DNA of 42,638 nt from an uncultured Lachnospiraceae bacterium (GCA_947623905.1 CANQHX010000008.1:1-42638), one strand, 5' to 3'; numbered from the stretch's first letter, positions 1-8,316 are shown. Numbers and translations: made by a program. Notes: generated by a model not told the origin, from the sequence alone.

Positions 1-213
1 TTTGATCCGGTCCGCCTTGCTGGCTTCTCCGTTTCTTTACTGTCCTTAGGTTGTTCTGAATGTTTCTCTCTTCCCCCAGCACCCGCCGCCATGCATGTGG
101 ATGGCTGCTTCCTCTGGAGGTTCCGGAAATCTTCAGGGTTGTTTCACTGTTCAGTTATCATGGTCCCAAACGAATTATCGAAGATGATCCGTTTTGCCTG
201 CATCTGCGGCAAC
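1..213 (-). other. Probable leader of an rRNA operon (gene lies off the left edge)
   Basis: About 210 bases downstream of the P1/P2 promoter pair hold no supported gene. The transcript would leave the window at position 1. Tandem strong promoters, a long untranslated leader and orientation away from oriC fit a 16S rRNA operon starting just outside the window. No mature rRNA sequence is visible, so this is inference. The region from 331 to 538 on the other side holds only the gltA upstream region. Confidence 0.45.
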
Positions 214-219
214 TTTGAT

Positions 220-248
220 AGGATAGCACAATCGCCGTCCGTTGTCAA
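220..248 (-). promoter_or_regulatory. Promoter P2 of probable rRNA operon leader
   Basis: Minus-strand TTGACA (243-248) and TATCCT (220-225) are separated by exactly 17 bases. It lies 77 bases downstream of P1. Two near-consensus promoters in tandem are typical of rRNA operons in Firmicutes. Confidence 0.7.
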
Positions 249-300
249 CACTTTTTTTCACAGCTTTCAAAAGCCGGTCTCATCGGCGTTGACAATGGCT

Positions 301-330
301 ATTATATGCTAATCAGGCACTTTTTGTCAA
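301..330 (-). promoter_or_regulatory. Promoter P1 of probable rRNA operon leader
   Basis: Read on the minus strand, a perfect TTGACA (325-330) and a perfect TATAAT (301-306) are separated by 18 bases. It is the upstream member of a tandem pair firing leftward. No convincing reading frame follows before the window edge, which suggests a stable RNA transcript rather than an mRNA. Confidence 0.7.
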
Positions 331-482
331 CGATTTTTTTTAATTTTTTGATACAAAAAATATTCCCCCAGATATTGTATTTACGGGGTTTTCTCAATCT
401 ACATCTAGTCCAGTTTTACAAGGTTATGATATCTGTTCATACATTTGTTACACATTTACACAAATAAAACACAGTTTCCTGT

Positions 483-530
483 TATAATCTCAATTCAACC
501 CGCTCTGTAAGAAGCGGCGCGGAAAGGAGG
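483..530 (+). promoter_or_regulatory. gltA promoter -10 element and ribosome binding site
   Basis: A TATAAT at 483-488 lies 50 bases before the gltA start. A matching -35 is not clear: the best-placed hexamer (460-465) is poor, and TTTACA at 455-460 is 22 bases away, so an activator may be needed. A strong Shine-Dalgarno AAAGGAGG sits at 523-530, eight bases before the ATG. Confidence 0.5.
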
Positions 531-538
531 ACCAACCG

Positions 539-1894
539 ATGACACCACAATCTACACAGGCAGAACTGAAACAACTAACAGAACTATGTGTTGCCAACAA
601 CCAGATCGATACCTCCCTTTATTCCGTCTACGATGTAAAACGGGGACTGAGAGACATTAACGGCAAGGGCGTCCTGGCCGGACTGACAAACATTTCCAAT
701 ATCCATGCGAGCAAAATAGTGGACGGCGTCCGGGTGCCGGACAAGGGCATCCTGTACTACCGGGGATATGACGTCTCCCAACTGGTACGCAACTGCGTCC
801 TGGAACACCGGAGCGGTTTCGAGGAAGTCACTTATCTGTTGCTTTTCGGAAAGCTTCCCACCGTCAGAGAGCTCGCTGATTTCAAAACGCTCCTCAGCAA
901 TTACCGGGCGCTGCCTCTGCATTTTGCCCGGGATGTGATCATGCGGCGCCCCAGCGCGGACATGATGAACGGACTGGCCAACAGCGTGCTGGCGCTCTAT
1001 TCCTATGACGACAATCCCGACGCCATTGATCCGGAAAATGTGCTGCGCCAGTGCCTGCAGCTGATCGCGCGGATGCCCCTCATGGCCGTATACAGCTATC
1101 ATTCCCATATGCACTTTAACAAAAACCAAAGCCTGTATATCGGCAATCCGGACCCGGCGCTGGACACCGCGGAAAATATCCTGAAGATCCTCCGCCCCGA
1201 CGGAAAATATACTATGCTGGAAGCCCGGGTGCTGGACATTGCCCTCATCCTCCACGCGGAGCACGGCGGCGGCAACAACTCCACCTTCACCACCCACGTC
1301 GTCTCTTCCTCCGGCACAGATACATATTCTGCCATTGCCGCGGCTCTGGGATCTCTGAAAGGGCCGCGCCACGGCGGCGCCAATGTGAAAGTGACCCAGA
1401 TGTTCAATGATATGAAGGAAACGATCAAAGACTGGACCGACGACGAGGAGATCTGCCGGTATCTGAGCGATGTACTGGACAAAAAGGCGTTTGACCGTTC
1501 GGGACTTATCTACGGCATGGGACACGCAGTGTATTCCATTTCCGACCCCAGGGCCCTTATCTTTAAGAGCTTTCTGGGAGCGCTGTCTGAAGAAAAACAC
1601 CGCAACGACGAATTTGCTTTCTATTCCAGGATCGAGGAACTGGCGCCCCAGGTCATCGGGAAAAAGAGGAAGATCTACAAAGGCGTCAGCGCCAACGTGG
1701 ATTTTTACAGCGGTTTTGCCTATCAGATGCTGGATCTTCCCATGGAGCTGTACACGCCGTTTTTCGCCATTTCCCGTATCGCCGGATGGAGCGCCCACCG
1801 GCTGGAGGAACTGATCAATGTAGGAAAGATCGTCCGCCCCACTTACCAGAACGTGTGTCCCGAACAGGAATACATCCCTCTGGATCAGCGCTGA
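539..1894 (+). CDS. gltA: Citrate synthase
   Basis: Condenses acetyl-CoA with oxaloacetate to citrate in the cytoplasm, the entry step to 2-oxoglutarate and glutamate. The 451-residue protein carries the family's active-site blocks: HAEHGGGNNS around residues 239-248 (catalytic His about 242), GPRHGGAN at 275-282 (His 278) and NVDFYSG at 387-392 (Asp 388). The citrate-binding GMGH block is present, but the residue after His is Ala where many homologues have Arg. The start is set by a strong AAAGGAGG eight bases upstream. It stands alone: no aconitase or isocitrate dehydrogenase gene adjoins it, and the downstream neighbour is convergent. A 2-methylcitrate synthase is less likely because no prp genes are present, but cannot be excluded. 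Confidence 0.93.
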   Translation: MTPQSTQAELKQLTELCVANNQIDTSLYSVYDVKRGLRDINGKGVLAGLTNISNIHASKIVDGVRVPDKGILYYRGYDVSQLVRNCVLEHRSGFEEVTYLLLFGKLPTVRELADFKTLLSNYRALPLHFARDVIMRRPSADMMNGLANSVLALYSYDDNPDAIDPENVLRQCLQLIARMPLMAVYSYHSHMHFNKNQSLYIGNPDPALDTAENILKILRPDGKYTMLEARVLDIALILHAEHGGGNNSTFTTHVVSSSGTDTYSAIAAALGSLKGPRHGGANVKVTQMFNDMKETIKDWTDDEEICRYLSDVLDKKAFDRSGLIYGMGHAVYSISDPRALIFKSFLGALSEEKHRNDEFAFYSRIEELAPQVIGKKRKIYKGVSANVDFYSGFAYQMLDLPMELYTPFFAISRIAGWSAHRLEELINVGKIVRPTYQNVCPEQEYIPLDQR

Positions 1895-1983
1895 AGCACG
1901 GGAAAGGGTCAAACAAACAGCAGACTATCATCTGTTTCTTCCTATTATAATTATAAATGTCATGTGCATATTTATAAACACAA

Positions 1984-2014
1984 AAACAGGCAGCGGATAA
2001 ACCGCTGCCTGTTT
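1984..2014. terminator. Bidirectional intrinsic terminator between gltA and the DUF3881-like gene
   Basis: A 13-bp perfect stem (1984-1996 with 2002-2014) has a five-base loop. On the minus strand the stem is followed by a T-rich tract, so termination should be strongest for the leftward operon. The plus-strand tract is short. It lies between two convergent genes. Confidence 0.8.
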
Positions 2015-2028
2015 AATTGCCAACCCGG

Positions 2029-2904
2029 TCAGATCGCCTCTACATATCCCTGAAGCCAGATGGTTCCTTTGAACCTTCTGCCGGTCATGGGCTCTCCCTG
2101 CAGATCCTGGCTGTTGATGGCCACATCAAACGTCAGATCGTTGCAGTCGATGGTGAGCAGGTAGATGCTGTCGCCCGTTATATGGTTTCTGGCCGTGCGC
2201 ACGCCGTGGATCTCTCCCACTACCGCATACTGGTCACACTCGATCCCGCATGGCATAAAGGACGTATCCACGATACTGTACACATCCTCCCTTGCAACCC
2301 GGCGGTGGATCATGGAATACAGATCCATATCCTCCAAAGCCAGGTCCTCCATGGCTTCTTCGTCTCCCTGCCGTGCTTTGTACAGCAGCTTCGCGTGTTC
2401 TGCCTTGGCCGGCTGCACCCCTGCCTTTCCCTTCCGTTCCACGGGAAGGAGGATCTTTCCATCCACTGACAGACCGGAAAGGGATACATTGCACATCTGG
2501 CCTTTCACAGCATTTTTCGGATTTTTCTTCATATATTCCGCGGCATTCTGCAGGTAAAAGATCAGGTTCATCCCCAGCTGCATATCCTCGCAGATACCTG
2601 CATAGGAATCCTTTTCCGCGTGGCGCTCCACGCTCACCTGCTCAAACAGGTTGATCCCTGTGCCTTTTAAATAAGGAAAATAATATTCTCTGACAAACTT
2701 GTTCTCATCATTATATTCGCCTCGGATACACACGCCCATACAGGAATCGATATCCATTTCCATCTGGGCAAATATTCCCGCTTCTTCCGGCTTGCTCCAC
2801 AGGACCTTCTCATCCGGTCTTGCTTCCACATTGCTGCAAAGGGCCAGAATTTCTTTATGGGACATCTTCTTGCTGAAACCAATGGCCCGCATATATCGAT
2901 GCAC
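2029..2904 (-). CDS. DUF3881-like protein of unknown function
   Basis: A 291-residue protein that I place tentatively in the DUF3881 family, which is largely restricted to Lachnospiraceae; function unknown. It has no signal peptide or obvious membrane segment, so it is probably cytoplasmic. The start is a GTG at 2902-2904, chosen because an AAAGGGGG Shine-Dalgarno precedes it by about eight bases; an in-frame ATG four codons on has no such site. It lies 70 bases downstream of serS with no terminator visible between them, so it may be the last gene of a parA-parB-DUF4446-serS transcript ending at the 1984-2014 hairpin. Family assignment is from memory of its N-terminal pattern (MHRYMRAIGFS). 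Confidence 0.65.
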   Translation of the reverse strand: MHRYMRAIGFSKKMSHKEILALCSNVEARPDEKVLWSKPEEAGIFAQMEMDIDSCMGVCIRGEYNDENKFVREYYFPYLKGTGINLFEQVSVERHAEKDSYAGICEDMQLGMNLIFYLQNAAEYMKKNPKNAVKGQMCNVSLSGLSVDGKILLPVERKGKAGVQPAKAEHAKLLYKARQGDEEAMEDLALEDMDLYSMIHRRVAREDVYSIVDTSFMPCGIECDQYAVVGEIHGVRTARNHITGDSIYLLTIDCNDLTFDVAINSQDLQGEPMTGRRFKGTIWLQGYVEAI

Positions 2905-2974
2905 TTCAAATCCCCCTTTCTGTGAATCTGGTCAGCTTCCTCTTTAGTGTCTCCTCAATCGTCCGGTTTATAAC

Positions 2975-4258
2975 TTATTTCCGGCGGATTTCTGTCATGC
3001 CTCCCATGTAGGGTCTGAGCACTTCCGGTATTTTCACCGTTCCGTCCGCCGTGAGATTATTTTCCAGAAACGCAATGAGCATCCGGGGCGGCGCCACCAC
3101 CGTATTGTTCAGCGTGTGGGCAAAATATTTGCCGTCCTTTCCGTTGACGCGGATCTTAAGCCTCCTGGCCTGGGCATCCGACAGGTTGGAACAGCTTCCC
3201 ACCTCAAAATATTTCTGCTGACGCGGAGACCAGGCCTCCACGTCAATGGATTTCACCTTCAGATCTGCCAGATCACCGGAACAGCATTCCAGTGTACGCA
3301 CAGGAATATCCAGACTCCGGAACAGATCCACCGTGTTCTGCCAGAGCCTGTCAAACCACATCTTGCTCTCCTCCGGCCTGCACACCACGATCATTTCCTG
3401 TTTTTCAAACTGATGGATCCGGTACACGCCCCGCTCCTCCAGTCCGTGAGCGCCCTTCTCCTTTCGGAAGCACGGAGAATAGCTGGTAAGGGTATAAGGA
3501 AGCGCGTCCTCCTGCAAAATAGTATCGATAAACTTTCCGATCATGGAATGCTCGCTGGTGCCGATGAGATACAGGTCCTCTCCCTCGATCTTGTACATCA
3601 TGGCGTCCATCTCCGCGAAACTCATCACTCCGGTCACCACATCGCTCCGGATCATAAACGGGGGCACACAGTAAGTAAAGCCTCTGTCGATCATAAAATC
3701 CCTGGCATAGGAGATCACCGCGGAATGGAGCCGGGCGATATCTCCCATGAGATAATAAAATCCGTTGCCGGCCACCTTTCTGGCGCTGTCCAGGTCCAGG
3801 CCGCCAAAGCTTTCCATGATCTGGGCGTGATACGGGATCTCAAAATCCGGCACCACCGACTCCCCGAAGCGCTGTATCTCCACGTTTTCCGAGTCGTCCC
3901 GCCCGATGGGCACACTGGGATCGATGATATTGGGGATCACCAGCATGATCTCCCGCACCTGCTGCTGCAGCTCCGCCTCCAACTTTTCCAGCTCGGCAAG
4001 ACGCCTGGCCTGCTGATTCACCTGTTCCTTCAGCGCCTCGGCCTCTTCCTTTTTCCCCTGAGCCATCATGCCGCCGATCTGTTTGGATATTTTTTTGCGG
4101 TTCGCCCGCAGACTGTCCGCCTCCTGCTGCGCCTTTCTGCTCTGCCGGTCCAGTTCAATGACCTTGTCCACCAGCTCCAGCTTGCTGTCCTGGAACTTAT
4201 TTTTGATATTCTGCTTTACAATGTCCGGATTTTCCCGTACAAATCTGATATCTAACAT
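2975..4258 (-). CDS. serS: Serine--tRNA ligase
   Basis: Class II aminoacyl-tRNA synthetase that charges tRNA-Ser with serine. The 427 residues match the family length. An N-terminal helical arm (about 1-110, rich in Lys, Glu and Gln) forms the coiled coil that grips the long variable arm of tRNA-Ser. Motif 2 is visible as FRKEKGAHGLEERGVYR and motif 3 as APPRMLIAFLENN near the C terminus. The motif 3 region reads NNTVVAPPR rather than the common NGSxxAxxR, a variant I believe occurs in clostridial SerRS. No T-box leader precedes it: only 18 bases separate it from the DUF4446 gene, so it depends on an upstream promoter. The substrate tRNA-Ser(GCU) is encoded at 26713. Confidence 0.96.
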   Translation of the reverse strand: MLDIRFVRENPDIVKQNIKNKFQDSKLELVDKVIELDRQSRKAQQEADSLRANRKKISKQIGGMMAQGKKEEAEALKEQVNQQARRLAELEKLEAELQQQVREIMLVIPNIIDPSVPIGRDDSENVEIQRFGESVVPDFEIPYHAQIMESFGGLDLDSARKVAGNGFYYLMGDIARLHSAVISYARDFMIDRGFTYCVPPFMIRSDVVTGVMSFAEMDAMMYKIEGEDLYLIGTSEHSMIGKFIDTILQEDALPYTLTSYSPCFRKEKGAHGLEERGVYRIHQFEKQEMIVVCRPEESKMWFDRLWQNTVDLFRSLDIPVRTLECCSGDLADLKVKSIDVEAWSPRQQKYFEVGSCSNLSDAQARRLKIRVNGKDGKYFAHTLNNTVVAPPRMLIAFLENNLTADGTVKIPEVLRPYMGGMTEIRRK

Positions 4259-4276
4259 ACCGTCTGTCCCCTTCTG

Positions 4277-4777
4277 CTATTGCATATAATTATCGCTCTC
4301 CACCGCCTGTTTTATGGCGGCCCGCTCTTCATTACCCAGCATGACGTAGGATTCTCCTCTGACGATCTCCTTGACGTACGTGTAACAGCCGTCGGAGCTG
4401 TGAACGGAATTGAGCACCAGGCCGCTGTTGTCCTTATTGAGGAGCGCCAGGGCAAAGCTCAGGTTGCCGCCCATCTCGTCAAACGCGTTGTATTTTACGA
4501 TCCCCATCTTTTGAATGGATAATGCATACATGTCGCTGATCTGATTCAGCGCGTTTGCCACGGTGTTCATATTTCGCTTCAGCACCGCGATATCCCGAAA
4601 TCCGTCCGTCACTACCTGCTCCAGGTCTGCCAGGTCTTTTCCCTGAAGGAACCTGTCGATCCGCTGTGTCAGACGATCGATCCGTTTTTTTTGCACGATC
4701 AAAAGGATCAGCAGCACCAACACGCAGACCGTCAGCAGGCCCGCGGCGGCCGGCAGTATCCAATCCCGCATACGCAT
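4277..4777 (-). CDS. DUF4446 family membrane-anchored protein
   Basis: A 166-residue protein with one N-terminal membrane helix (about residues 7-28), a helical Arg/Asp-rich stretch likely to form a short coiled coil, and a conserved C-terminal domain beginning near GIVKYNAFDEMGG. This layout and its place directly after parB match DUF4446, found beside parAB in many Firmicutes. Its function is not established. The gene begins nine bases after parB ends, so co-expression is near certain. An alternative ATG lies two codons in. Confidence 0.8.
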   Translation of the reverse strand: MRMRDWILPAAAGLLTVCVLVLLILLIVQKKRIDRLTQRIDRFLQGKDLADLEQVVTDGFRDIAVLKRNMNTVANALNQISDMYALSIQKMGIVKYNAFDEMGGNLSFALALLNKDNSGLVLNSVHSSDGCYTYVKEIVRGESYVMLGNEERAAIKQAVESDNYMQ

Positions 4778-4786
4778 TCACCACCA

Positions 4787-5794
4787 TCACATATTGTATG
4801 TATTTCTCTTGTAGGCCATCAGATATTCTGTTATGGCCTCCAGTTCTTCGTTGGAATAATATTCAATCTGTATCTTTCCCTTGTTTTTCCTGTTTTGGAT
4901 CACAACCCTGGAGCCCAGCGCATCGGTCAGCCGTGTCTCCATGTGGCGGACTGCCGCTTCTACCTGCAGATCCTCCTGTTTTTTGGCTGCAGGCGCCTTC
5001 TGAGGGCGATTCCACTGCTTGATCAGCTTCTCTACCTGCCGCACGCTCAGCTTCTCCGCTATGATGCGGGATGCCAGTTCCACCTGGTAAGCGGGATCCT
5101 CCACCGGGATCAGCACTCTGGCGTGTCCCTGGGTAAGCTGCCCGTCTATGAGCATCTGCTGCACCTTCTCGTCCAGTCGGAGGAGACGCAGAGAATTGGT
5201 CACCGCCGTACGGCTTTTGGATACCCGCTGCGCCGTCTCTTCCTGGCTCAGATGAAATTCCTCCAGCAGCCGTCGGTATGCCTGGGCCTCTTCGATGGGA
5301 TTCAGGTCCTCCCGCTGAATATTTTCGATCAGCGCGATCTCCACGGATTCTCTGGGATCCAACGTCCGGATAATGGCAGGGATCTCCTTCAGCTTTGCCA
5401 GCTTCGCGGCCCGCCAGCGGCGCTCCCCCGCGATGATCTCATAATAATCTTCTTTTTTCTGCACAAGGATGGGCGTAATAACGCCGTGCTGCCGGATGGA
5501 ATCCGCCAGTTCCTGCAAGCCTTCCTCTCCGAAATACTTCCGGGGCTGTTCCCGGCTGGGCTCCACCTCTGTAACAGAAAGCTGCACCACCGTATTTTCC
5601 GGAGGGTCTGACTGCTTTTTCTCTTTAGTATTGACCGATCTGACAGAATTTTTTACAGCATTTTTTTCTTGCGGTTTTTTTGCCGCCGTCTGCTTTGGCG
5701 ATGCTCCTTCACTTTTCTTTACCGGTCTGGAAATAACGCTGTCCAGTCCGCCGCCGCTTTTAATGCCTCTTCCTAATCCTCCCTTAGCCGCCAT
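4787..5794 (-). CDS. parB: Chromosome partitioning protein ParB (Spo0J)
   Basis: Binds parS and spreads as a CTP-dependent DNA clamp to organise and segregate the origin region. The start at 5794 (MAAKGGLGRG) is chosen because a GGAGGG site sits four bases upstream; a longer frame from 5845 lacks one. Visible parts in order are the short N-terminal ParA-interacting peptide, a Lys-rich linker, the nucleotide-binding ParB-N domain with its QPRKYF and GERRWRAA boxes, the helix-turn-helix (LSQEETAQRVSKSRTAVTN), and a C-terminal dimerisation segment. Length is 335 residues, slightly longer than Spo0J because of the linker. It lies 61 bases downstream of parA, and the parS sites are next to the parA promoter. 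Confidence 0.95.
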   Translation of the reverse strand: MAAKGGLGRGIKSGGGLDSVISRPVKKSEGASPKQTAAKKPQEKNAVKNSVRSVNTKEKKQSDPPENTVVQLSVTEVEPSREQPRKYFGEEGLQELADSIRQHGVITPILVQKKEDYYEIIAGERRWRAAKLAKLKEIPAIIRTLDPRESVEIALIENIQREDLNPIEEAQAYRRLLEEFHLSQEETAQRVSKSRTAVTNSLRLLRLDEKVQQMLIDGQLTQGHARVLIPVEDPAYQVELASRIIAEKLSVRQVEKLIKQWNRPQKAPAAKKQEDLQVEAAVRHMETRLTDALGSRVVIQNRKNKGKIQIEYYSNEELEAITEYLMAYKRNTYNM

Positions 5795-5855
5795 GGTACC
5801 CTCCGTTTCAAAATCACTTCTCTTCGCACGCGCAAAGCAGTGCAAACCACCGGGG

Positions 5856-6623
5856 TCAGTTCTTCCAGTCCATTACCTCTTCCGCCAGCATCCTGTAGCT
5901 GTTGGCTCCGTTAGACCGGGGATCATAAATATTTATGGGAACGCCATAGCTCGGCGCTTCCGCCAGCCGCACGTTTCTGGGTATAATGGTCTTATATATG
6001 TTCTGCTCCAGATTTTCCTTTACATTTTCCACCACCTGCAAGGACAGATTGGTCCTGGCGTCATACATGGTAAACACCACGCCTTCCACCTGCAGCGCGG
6101 GATTCAGGCGTTCCTGCACCAGTTCCACCATATGAAGCACCTGGGTAAGCCCCTCCAGGGCATAATACTCGCACTGGATCGGAATGATCACCGTGTCCGC
6201 CGTCGTCATGGCATTGATCGTAAGCATATTAATGGAAGGCGGGCAGTCGATGATCACAAAATCATAATGATCCCGCACCTGGCTGACCGCTTCCCGCAGC
6301 AGAAATTCTCTGTCCTCCACAGAAAGAAGCTCGATCTCGGCTCCCGCCAGATTGATGTTGGAGGGCCAGATGTCAAGATTTTCCACAAAATCATTTTCCA
6401 GCGTACAGTCGTACGGTCCACACAGGCCCAGCAGCAGTTCGTAAACCGTATTTTCTACCTGCTCTTTGTCGTATCCGAGACCGCTGGTGGTATTTCCCTG
6501 CGGATCCATATCGATCACCAGTACCCGCTGACCCATTTCCGCCAGACAAGATGACAGGTTGATGGCCGTGGTTGTCTTCCCCACGCCGCCTTTTTGATTA
6601 GAAATGGCTATGATCCTACCCAT
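5856..6623 (-). CDS. parA: Chromosome partitioning ATPase ParA (Soj)
   Basis: Walker-type ATPase that binds DNA nonspecifically as an ATP dimer, partners ParB in origin segregation, and in Bacillus subtilis also modulates DnaA. The deviant Walker A box KGGVGKTT is at residues 11-18; the ParA-specific Lys begins it. The Walker B region VIIDCPP is clear. The start at 6623 (MGRIIAISNQ) is chosen over 6635 because AGGAG at 6628-6632 precedes it, although the spacing is only four bases. The 255-residue length is normal. It is first in the parA-parB-DUF4446-serS unit. Confidence 0.95.
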   Translation of the reverse strand: MGRIIAISNQKGGVGKTTTAINLSSCLAEMGQRVLVIDMDPQGNTTSGLGYDKEQVENTVYELLLGLCGPYDCTLENDFVENLDIWPSNINLAGAEIELLSVEDREFLLREAVSQVRDHYDFVIIDCPPSINMLTINAMTTADTVIIPIQCEYYALEGLTQVLHMVELVQERLNPALQVEGVVFTMYDARTNLSLQVVENVKENLEQNIYKTIIPRNVRLAEAPSYGVPINIYDPRSNGANSYRMLAEEVMDWKN

Positions 6624-6714
6624 TTTTCTCCTCATATCACGTGTTTCTTATTTGCTGCCTTTTCATCACGGGACATTTGCCCGGATGATCTGCTTTTTAT
6701 CCATACCCTATGAC

Positions 6715-6743
6715 AGTATAGCACACTTGTTTTTGTATTTCTA
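6715..6743 (-). promoter_or_regulatory. parA promoter
   Basis: Minus-strand TATACT at 6715-6720 and TAGAAA (four of six -35 matches) at 6738-6743, spaced by 17 bases. The nearer parS site begins 12 bases beyond the -35 box, so ParB loading there could influence transcription. Confidence 0.5.
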
Positions 6744-6754
6744 CCCCTAAAAAA

Positions 6755-6770
6755 GGTTTCACGTGAAACA
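6755..6770. promoter_or_regulatory. parS site 1
   Basis: Reads GGTTTCACGTGAAACA, one mismatch from the consensus 16-mer TGTTTCACGTGAAACA bound by ParB. It lies between the parA promoter and the end of the neighbouring gene. Confidence 0.9.
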
Positions 6771-6778
6771 TTTTTGCA

Positions 6779-6794
6779 TGTTTCACGTGAAATC
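6779..6794. promoter_or_regulatory. parS site 2
   Basis: Reads TGTTTCACGTGAAATC, two mismatches from the parS consensus, both in one outer arm. It is centred 24 bases from site 1 and lies five bases past the stop codon of the 6800-8086 gene. Confidence 0.8.
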
Positions 6795-6799
6795 TTGTG

Positions 6800-8086
6800 T
6801 CATTCGCCGATTCTGCCGGCTACCGTGATCCGTATCACATCATTGTCAAAACAATTGCGGTTTACATCCAGACCGTTTTTCACCGCGTCCCGACGAAGAT
6901 TGCGCCATTCCACGGTTTCCTCCATATCCTTTGCCGTGTTGTCGCTCGTCCATTCAAACAGCACCGCAAGCACATTCCGGTGACTCTGCAGATGAAACTG
7001 TATGTAAGAACAGTTCGCGTAATTGAGAAGATATTTGTAAAATTTCTGACAGAGGATAACAAAGCGGTTTGCCATATCTTTGGGCACATCCATCTCAAAT
7101 TCATCCTCGTAGTAATAATCGGTGCGTTTCGAGGAGATCGCCGCATAACTGTCCACATATTCCTCAAACACATCGGATATATCCGATGCCTGCACGCAGA
7201 TCATTTCTTCCTCCTGAGGCGGATCCTCCCTTTCCGGCAGCCGGTCCGCCTGTTCCGGACGATATACTTCCCGCTGTCCGCCGGGCTGAAGATAGGACGA
7301 GTGGGGCAGATGCATGTTTGGCTCTGTCTCGTTTTTTATCTCCGATGCTTCCTGCGCCGTGTCTTCCCCGCCGGGAGAGGGGAGGGCGGCGGATCCGGCG
7401 GCGGGAGAGGACACATCCGCAGTTTCTTCCCGGGATTCCGTGTTTTTCTCCATACGGCGTATCTGCTGTTCAACCTTACTCAATTCCACAGACGTCCTGC
7501 GGGGATCTACTCTGGCAAACCGGGAAGCCGCCGTCACATACTGCGCCAGGGTCTGCAGATCTTGCAGCAGATCTCCCCGATATACACCGCCGGCTCCGCT
7601 TCCGGAGCTGTCTGACGTATAGAAAGAGGTTTCTTCCTGATACAGTGCGTCTGCCGGCTCTCCGTCCGGCGTTTCTTCCGCCTGCGGCTCCAGGGCCGCG
7701 GCAGATTCCTGCTCCATCCGTTCCTGTTCGCTCGCCTTTTCAAGCTGTTCCTCCATCTCCCGGATCTTTCCTTCATAAAAACGGATATCCCGGAGATATT
7801 TTTCATTTTGTTTTTCCAGCAGCTCCTGCTTTTCCTGTGCCTGGGCGATCTCTACCTGAAAAGAAGATTCGATGGAAATAGGAGAGAGCAGCGCAAATCC
7901 GCTGTCCTCTCTGGATCTCATAATGCGCACATCTGTCTTGCACGTTTCGATCTTCTCCATATTCTGACTGTAGTATGCCCGCAGCGTGTCGCACATTTCG
8001 CTGTATTCCCGGATCTGTCCCTCCAGATACATCTGCAGCACCCGGCCGGAATGTTCCAACTCCAGAGATTTTTCTTCTGTCTGCAT
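6800..8086 (-). CDS. Unrecognised coiled-coil protein encoded beside parS
   Basis: I do not recognise this family. The start at 8086 (MQTEEKS) is preferred over an in-frame GTG at 8110 because only it has a GGGG-type site at suitable distance. The roughly 428-residue protein has three parts: an N-terminal, strongly charged helical region (about 1-125) with heptad character; a central low-complexity segment (about 125-310) rich in Glu, Pro, Ser and Gly; and a C-terminal globular domain of about 120 residues with aromatic clusters (YYYEDEFE, CQKFYKYLLNYANC). No signal peptide or membrane helix is visible. A minus-strand TATAAT at 8124-8129 could serve it. Its stop codon nearly touches parS site 2. 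A structural or regulatory role is possible but unsupported. Confidence 0.8.
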   Translation of the reverse strand: MQTEEKSLELEHSGRVLQMYLEGQIREYSEMCDTLRAYYSQNMEKIETCKTDVRIMRSREDSGFALLSPISIESSFQVEIAQAQEKQELLEKQNEKYLRDIRFYEGKIREMEEQLEKASEQERMEQESAAALEPQAEETPDGEPADALYQEETSFYTSDSSGSGAGGVYRGDLLQDLQTLAQYVTAASRFARVDPRRTSVELSKVEQQIRRMEKNTESREETADVSSPAAGSAALPSPGGEDTAQEASEIKNETEPNMHLPHSSYLQPGGQREVYRPEQADRLPEREDPPQEEEMICVQASDISDVFEEYVDSYAAISSKRTDYYYEDEFEMDVPKDMANRFVILCQKFYKYLLNYANCSYIQFHLQSHRNVLAVLFEWTSDNTAKDMEETVEWRNLRRDAVKNGLDVNRNCFDNDVIRITVAGRIGE

Positions 8087-8244
8087 GTTATATACCCCGC
8101 AATATATCACTTATTGTATGTGTATTATATATTTGTGCGTCACCTTGTGTCTTTTTCTTATATTAAACTATTTTTTCCCCTTTGAAAAGAGGGATTTCCT
8201 AAGAAAACAGCGCCGGGTTCGCAAAAAAGTCCAGCGTATTATGC

Positions 8245-8273
8245 TTGTATAATAAGAAAAAATCGTTTATACT
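8245..8273 (+). promoter_or_regulatory. Candidate promoter for the alpha/beta hydrolase gene
   Basis: TTGTAT (8245-8250) and TATACT (8268-8273) are spaced by 17 bases. A TATAAT at 8248-8253 overlaps it but lacks a good -35. The stretch between the divergent genes (8087-8316) shows nothing else. Confidence 0.4.
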
Positions 8274-8316
8274 GTTTTTAACGGTATTTTTTCTGACGAA
8301 TAGGGAGTGAATGCAT

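Noticed and set aside
90..200. GGAAGCAGCC on the minus strand, resembling the SRP RNA core
   Set aside because: The flanking bases do not give the GGAA tetraloop helix of SRP RNA, so the match is probably chance.
584..1912. A 442-codon minus-strand frame opposite gltA
   Set aside because: The opposite strand encodes a complete citrate synthase with catalytic residues; this translation shows no domain.
4259..4276. T-box riboswitch before serS
   Set aside because: Only 18 bases separate serS from the preceding gene, far too few for a T-box leader.
6634..6651. A further CACGTG-centred sequence upstream of parA as a third parS
   Set aside because: Only the central six bases fit; the TTTC/GAAA arms needed for ParB are absent.
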